Shown: positions 21,635 to 24,692 of the stretch, in pieces
Numbering within the stretch: position 1 is the first letter of the stretch
Layout: the number at the start of each line of letters is the position of its first letter
IMG/VR virus record: IMGVR_UViG_3300023281_000042
Coordinates: 1 to 24,692 of that record
Origin: a virus
Direction: 5' to 3' (one strand)
DNA: 24,692 nt
Notes under the pieces: generated by a model
Told to the model about the DNA's origin: nothing
Databases searched by the model: none
What the model saw: the letters and a program-made list of their open reading frames with translations, nothing else
Made by a program: the position numbers and the translations under genes

Positions 21635-23827
21635 ATGGTAGTAATAAGACTTAGCAATACTAAATCCAGTAATTTAGCAGAAGAAATCAGTGACAAAGTG
21701 CCTCGTAGCATACAGTTGCAAGCACTGGTGGATACATACCCAAACGGTGTTATCAGAGGCACTCAATTTGAGATCGGATCGCTAAGCGGTGAGGTCGGAA
21801 AATCTCTAAAAATTTCTGTAGATTCTAACCGTGCTGACTTTATGCAGGGTATGGATTTTAGTACCAGTGAGGGTATCGGAGGTATCGCAAAGATTATGAT
21901 GGAGGGTCGAGGAATGACCTTGAGAGATGTTACGGAATATTTTAGTGACTATTTAGATGGGCCAGAATACACCAGACCACCAGAAAACCCGATAAAACCT
22001 AATTTAGATGCGCCAGCTCCAGCTAAAGCTAAAGTTCAGATAGATATTAACACTCCTTTTGACGGTGAGCATTTCTATGTATCGGAGGATGGTGAGATCA
22101 TCTGTTCTGTCCGTAGATACATATCCAAAGATGATTCTGGTGAGATTATGCGAGGATCGGACGGCAAGGCCAAAAAAGAATTTAGACAGTTCTCAGGTCA
22201 AAGCACATATCCTAAAATGCCCGAAACTCGTCCCTTGTACAACATTCCAGACATTCTGGAAGCAGAGCGCGTTATCTGGGTTGAAGGTGAGAAATGTGCA
22301 GATGATCTAAAAGCTATGGGCTACACAGCAACCTGTAACTTAGGGGGTGCAGGTATGTTATCTGTTAAGTCAGCTCCAAGTTACGATTTCTCTCCATTAC
22401 AGGGTAAACAGGTTATTATCTGGCCTGACAATGATAGTGCAGGCATAAAGATTGCAAAGTTAGTCCAAGATTTATCCTCCAAAGCAGGGGCTAAGTCTGT
22501 AACAATGCTGTCGCCACCAAGGGGTAAGCCTGAGAAGTGGGACGTTTCTGATGCAATCACAGAGGGTTTTGACATCAATAAGTTCTTAAATGAACCACAG
22601 CATAAAACTAAACAGAATATTTCTTTAAAAGATAACAGCTTACTCATATCGGAAATGTTTGTAGGTAAAGCACCAGAGCAGAAGTTTCTGATTGCAGATA
22701 CAATACCTCTGGGCGTACCTGTCGTTTTTGCAGCGGCTGGTGATTCGGGAAAAGGAATGATGACACTTGATCTCGCTATGAAAGTAGCGTCTGGGTTCTC
22801 AATGCAAAGCTCCTTCGGGGGATTAGTATCTACGCATGGTAATGTAGTCATTATGACAGCGGAGGATGATAAAGACGAATTGCACAGACGTGTGGAGCGA
22901 TTAGATCCCAGGAGAAAAAGATTTGATTACGAACACGATATGAGAGTGCTTCCGTTACCTAACTTGGGCGGTGTATTTCCCATGATGCAGAAGATAGATA
23001 ATTCATACGTCATGGGAGCAGAGTTCGAAAGGCTCTATGAACAGATATTAGAAATTGATAACTTAGCTCTGTTTATTGCTGATCCAATGGCATCGTTTGT
23101 TCATGCAGACATAAACGCTGATCCAGCGGCAGGGGCGGCCTTCATGGGTATGCTTGCACAGCTATCCACAGAAACAGGTGCAACAGTCATGGTTAATCAC
23201 CATATGGCTAAGATTAGAGAGAATGAGCCGATTACAACACCAGAACAGGCGCGTAACCTTATTAGAGGTACATCAGCTATTGTAGACGGTGTTCGGTCTG
23301 CGTTCTCCGTCTGGCAAGTGGACGAGAAGATCGGGAGACAAAGATGTAAGGATCTTAATGTAACATATACAAGAAACACCGTATTCGATGGTGGTGTAGT
23401 TAAATCAAACGGTCCAGCTAATCGGGATATACGTCACTTTATTCGTAATCAAGACACAGGTTTACTTGAGGATAGATCACAAGATATTCGTAATTTAGCT
23501 CTTTCGGAAACCGTACGTTTAAGACAAGACTATATGTACCAGTTTATCGACATGTGTGAGCGAAACGGTGAGGCAGTCACCAAAGGCGGTAAAGATGATG
23601 GCGTGTTTGAATCTATTCGTGTTGCCACATTAACAGAACCTTTCGTAATAGCGTTAAAAGCATTTGAACAAACTACAATAAAAAACACCGTTACCCAACT
23701 TCAAGAAACTGGTAGGATTGACGTATATAGACTTACTCAGGGAGGAGCTAAAAAGTGGCTCGGAACTATGAATGGCTCAATGGCAAATAAGGTATACGAG
23801 GCGCGTACTGCAAGAGATAATCTTTAA
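21635..23827 (+). CDS. TOPRIM primase / RepA-like (AAA_25) helicase fusion, 730 aa
   Basis: Residues about 40-110 have the pattern GTQFEIGSLSGEVGKSLKI...DFMQGMDFSTSEG seen in phage primases that lack the usual zinc finger; no CxxC is present. The TOPRIM domain follows with EGEK (217-220) and DND in IIWPDNDSAG (265-267), the metal-binding acidic residues. The helicase half has Walker A GDSGKG (369-374), Walker B LFIADP (479-484) and a VNHHM sensor segment (520-524), as in hexameric RepA-type helicases. The C-terminal 100 residues are a helical DNA-binding-like extension. The protein would unwind the fork and make primers. Only a weak ribosome-binding site (GGTGGG) is present. Confidence 0.88.
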   Translation: MVVIRLSNTKSSNLAEEISDKVPRSIQLQALVDTYPNGVIRGTQFEIGSLSGEVGKSLKISVDSNRADFMQGMDFSTSEGIGGIAKIMMEGRGMTLRDVTEYFSDYLDGPEYTRPPENPIKPNLDAPAPAKAKVQIDINTPFDGEHFYVSEDGEIICSVRRYISKDDSGEIMRGSDGKAKKEFRQFSGQSTYPKMPETRPLYNIPDILEAERVIWVEGEKCADDLKAMGYTATCNLGGAGMLSVKSAPSYDFSPLQGKQVIIWPDNDSAGIKIAKLVQDLSSKAGAKSVTMLSPPRGKPEKWDVSDAITEGFDINKFLNEPQHKTKQNISLKDNSLLISEMFVGKAPEQKFLIADTIPLGVPVVFAAAGDSGKGMMTLDLAMKVASGFSMQSSFGGLVSTHGNVVIMTAEDDKDELHRRVERLDPRRKRFDYEHDMRVLPLPNLGGVFPMMQKIDNSYVMGAEFERLYEQILEIDNLALFIADPMASFVHADINADPAAGAAFMGMLAQLSTETGATVMVNHHMAKIRENEPITTPEQARNLIRGTSAIVDGVRSAFSVWQVDEKIGRQRCKDLNVTYTRNTVFDGGVVKSNGPANRDIRHFIRNQDTGLLEDRSQDIRNLALSETVRLRQDYMYQFIDMCERNGEAVTKGGKDDGVFESIRVATLTEPFVIALKAFEQTTIKNTVTQLQETGRIDVYRLTQGGAKKWLGTMNGSMANKVYEARTARDNL

Positions 23828-23835
23828 AATAATTC

Positions 23836-23866
23836 TTTACTTATCCCGTACTCTATGGTAATTAAT
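23836..23866 (+). promoter_or_regulatory. Promoter-like element before the DUF3846 gene
   Basis: TTTACT (23836-23841) lies 13 bases before TAC-TC-TATGG and is followed by ATTAAT (23861-23866). The first 23 bases align without gaps to the replication promoter at 16241, with TTxAC, TAC and TATGG in register. The -10 match to the sigma-70 consensus is weak, so this rests mainly on the shared motif. An AAAGGA ribosome-binding site follows before the ATG at 23888. Confidence 0.35.
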
Positions 23867-23887
23867 AGTATATGAAAGGAATAGAAA

Positions 23888-24121
23888 ATGTTCGCAGTAT
23901 ATAATACAAAAAAAGAAAGACCGACTTTAAAAGAAGCACAAGAATACGTTGGAGGAATGGTTCAAATAGTCTATTGCCCTTCAGATCCTGATGCTCAGTT
24001 GCTCGTTAACGAAGAAGGTCTACTCTTAGACCTACCTTGGAACGATAAGGCTACAGATTTAGCTAAAACAGGCATCGTCGGGAACGCTATTTTCTTAAAA
24101 GGTGATGCTAGGTGGGATTAA
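23888..24121 (+). CDS. DUF3846-like protein, 77 aa
   Basis: The sequence follows the DUF3846 (PF12957) pattern: LKEAQEYVGGMVQIVYCP at the start, LLVNEEGLLLDLPWNDKATDLA in the middle (the vNEeGxlxxLpxNxxAT signature) and IVGNAIFLKGDARW at the end. The family is common in phages and mobile elements and its function is unknown. The gene is separated from the primase gene by 60 bases carrying a promoter-like motif, and ends four bases before a second, stronger promoter. Confidence 0.8.
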   Translation: MFAVYNTKKERPTLKEAQEYVGGMVQIVYCPSDPDAQLLVNEEGLLLDLPWNDKATDLAKTGIVGNAIFLKGDARWD

Positions 24122-24124
24122 GTC

Positions 24125-24152
24125 TTGCTTAAAACAAATACTATGATATAAT
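24125..24152 (+). promoter_or_regulatory. Strong sigma-70 promoter with extended -10
   Basis: The -35 box is TTGCTT (24125-24130), then a 16-nt spacer and a perfect TATAAT (24147-24152) preceded by TGA, an extended -10. Predicted transcription starts near 24159. It contains TACTATG, which resembles the TAC-NN-TATGG of the two other promoter-like sites. The next feature downstream is a 34-codon ORF and then a terminator, so it should drive a short transcript of about 150 nt. Confidence 0.7.
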
Positions 24153-24174
24153 TTTTATATACATAATTTCTTTT

Positions 24175-24279
24175 ATGTTGAAAAAATTGTTCAAAAAAAG
24201 TGGTAAGCTAGAACTTGCTACTAACTATTTGATAGACTTGTCATTGGGTCTGCCATTTAAAGAAAACTTCCGCTTCTAG
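24175..24279 (+). CDS. Small ORF of 34 aa in a short transcript, or part of a small RNA
   Basis: An ATG about 16 nt after the predicted start site opens 34 codons that end with TAG in the loop of the terminator hairpin. The peptide has a cationic amphipathic start, MLKKLFKKSGKLEL, then ATNYLIDLSLGLPF and a short end. The leader shows no ribosome-binding site (it is ATTTCTTTT), so translation would be weak or atypical, and the region may instead be a small regulatory RNA. The coherent amphipathic peptide argues for coding. Not recognised from any family. Confidence 0.4.
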   Translation: MLKKLFKKSGKLELATNYLIDLSLGLPFKENFRF

Positions 24280-24307
24280 GTATTAACTAAGGCGGGAGTT
24301 TTTTTTT
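24265..24307. terminator. Bidirectional intrinsic terminator
   Basis: AACTTCCGCTT (24265-24275) pairs with AGGCGGGAGTT (24290-24300) over eleven positions, two of them G-T, around a 14-nt loop. Nine T residues (24299-24307) follow on the plus strand. On the minus strand the hairpin is followed by TTTTCTTT, so it can also stop the leftward genes whose last stop codon is at 24352. It is the meeting point of the two transcription directions. Confidence 0.85.
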
Positions 24308-24351
24308 GGCTGCTGGCGTTAAGTCGAAGAATTGTTCGGGTTAATTACTTA

Positions 24352-24519
24352 TTAAAACTTAGGTTCATAATTAACTCCCTTATTATGTAATGCTTTAAGT
24401 TTTCTAAGCTCCGCTCCCAATGCCTCGAACCTCGGATCTTGATCCCACTCAGCATCCGCAACCTCTTTGGTCAGTTCGGACATTCGAGCTACGATGTCTA
24501 TCAATCTATCATCCATCAT
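24352..24519 (-). CDS. Small hypothetical leftward protein, 55 aa
   Basis: The minus-strand ORF starts MMDDRLIDIVARMSELTKEV and ends HNKGVNYEPKF. It is a charged helical protein with no known motif. Its start overlaps the end of the upstream leftward frame by 11 bases, indicating coupled translation, and it ends 52 bases before the bidirectional terminator. Function unknown; small helical proteins in this place are often early phage genes. Confidence 0.6.
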   Translation of the reverse strand: MMDDRLIDIVARMSELTKEVADAEWDQDPRFEALGAELRKLKALHNKGVNYEPKF

Positions 24520-24692
24520 CGGGCAACCCAGTACCTTCTAAGGCATATAACTGATGTTCAAGAACAGAGATCGCTGTGCTTATGTGTCCTGTGCCTCGAT
24601 TCGTAACTTGTGCTTTTAAGAGTTCGATCTCTTCACGCAAGAACTTTGCGCGTAATCCTCCGGCTAACTTATCTAAGCTTTCTATCTTAACC
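24509..24692 (-). CDS. Hypothetical leftward protein, C-terminal part (5' cut by window end)
   Basis: The minus-strand frame is open from the window end to TGA at 24511-24509, giving 60 visible residues. It is helical and charged (LRAKFLREEIELLKAQ) and then has the segment RGTGHISTAISVLEHQL, ending GLPDDG. A TGHIxTAIxxLxxxL pattern is familiar from small phage proteins of unknown function. No start codon can be chosen with the 5' end missing. With the next gene it forms a leftward operon opposite to the rest of the window. Confidence 0.6.
   Translation of the reverse strand, partial: VKIESLDKLAGGLRAKFLREEIELLKAQVTNRGTGHISTAISVLEHQLYALEGTGLPDDG

Larger units (their letters stand above)
24159..24307 (+). 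ncRNA. Predicted short transcript (about 150 nt), coding or regulatory
   Basis: The bounds are the predicted start of the extended -10 promoter and the end of the intrinsic terminator U-tract. The transcript contains the 34-codon ORF and no other gene. Whether it acts as mRNA or as an RNA regulator cannot be decided from sequence. Confidence 0.4.

Overview
The window looks like a segment of a low-GC (AT-rich, value not computed) tailed bacteriophage or prophage-like genome, most likely a marine phage of an alphaproteobacterial host. The reasons are dense overlapping genes (TAATG and ATGA junctions), a set of small phage proteins that recur in ocean phages (Cys-rich CxxC peptide, basic 'KGLYAN' peptide, KHYxKDGK peptide, EF-hand membrane protein), a GTA-type three-TM holin, a Sak4 recombinase and a RepA-like primase-helicase. 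Terminase, portal, capsid and DNA polymerase genes are not seen here. The host is inferred from style only.

Layout. 1-3257: end of a glycine-rich fibre/tail protein, a small Cys-rich protein, two small unknown proteins, a 625-aa virion protein and a 99-aa companion. 3257-8655: an envelope and lysis region with at least five membrane or exported proteins, a 2OG-Fe(II) oxygenase, a three-TM holin and a GH24 lysozyme. 8709-15646: four long virion genes, probably proteins ejected or carried inside the particle. 15643-15849 (minus): a ribbon-helix-helix regulator that sits exactly between the late and the replication genes. 15870-24121: replication and recombination: a DUF1064 nuclease, a Sak4 ATPase, a putative ssDNA-binding protein, an SF2 helicase with a zinc ribbon, a DUF6378 protein, a Cas4-like Fe-S nuclease, a TOPRIM primase-helicase and a DUF3846 protein. 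24125-24307: a compact promoter/small ORF/terminator unit. 24352-24692: two leftward genes, the second cut by the window end, which converge on that terminator.

How it fits together. The Sak4 ATPase, SSB-like protein and Cas4-like nuclease form a plausible single-strand-annealing recombination set; the primase-helicase and the SF2 helicase would drive replication with a polymerase encoded elsewhere or supplied by the host. The regulator gene shares a palindrome holding both ribosome-binding sites with the first replication gene, so it could govern the switch between modules.

The most interesting non-coding structures are (a) an H-type pseudoknot in the 113-nt leader between the SSB-like gene and the helicase, placed so that it could control helicase translation; (b) the promoter-sORF-terminator unit at 24125-24307; (c) a promoter-like motif shared by three intergenic gaps; and (d) a strong hairpin at 21566-21597 whose U-tract lies on the minus strand. 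No CRISPR array, tRNA, rRNA, insertion sequence or attachment site was recognised.
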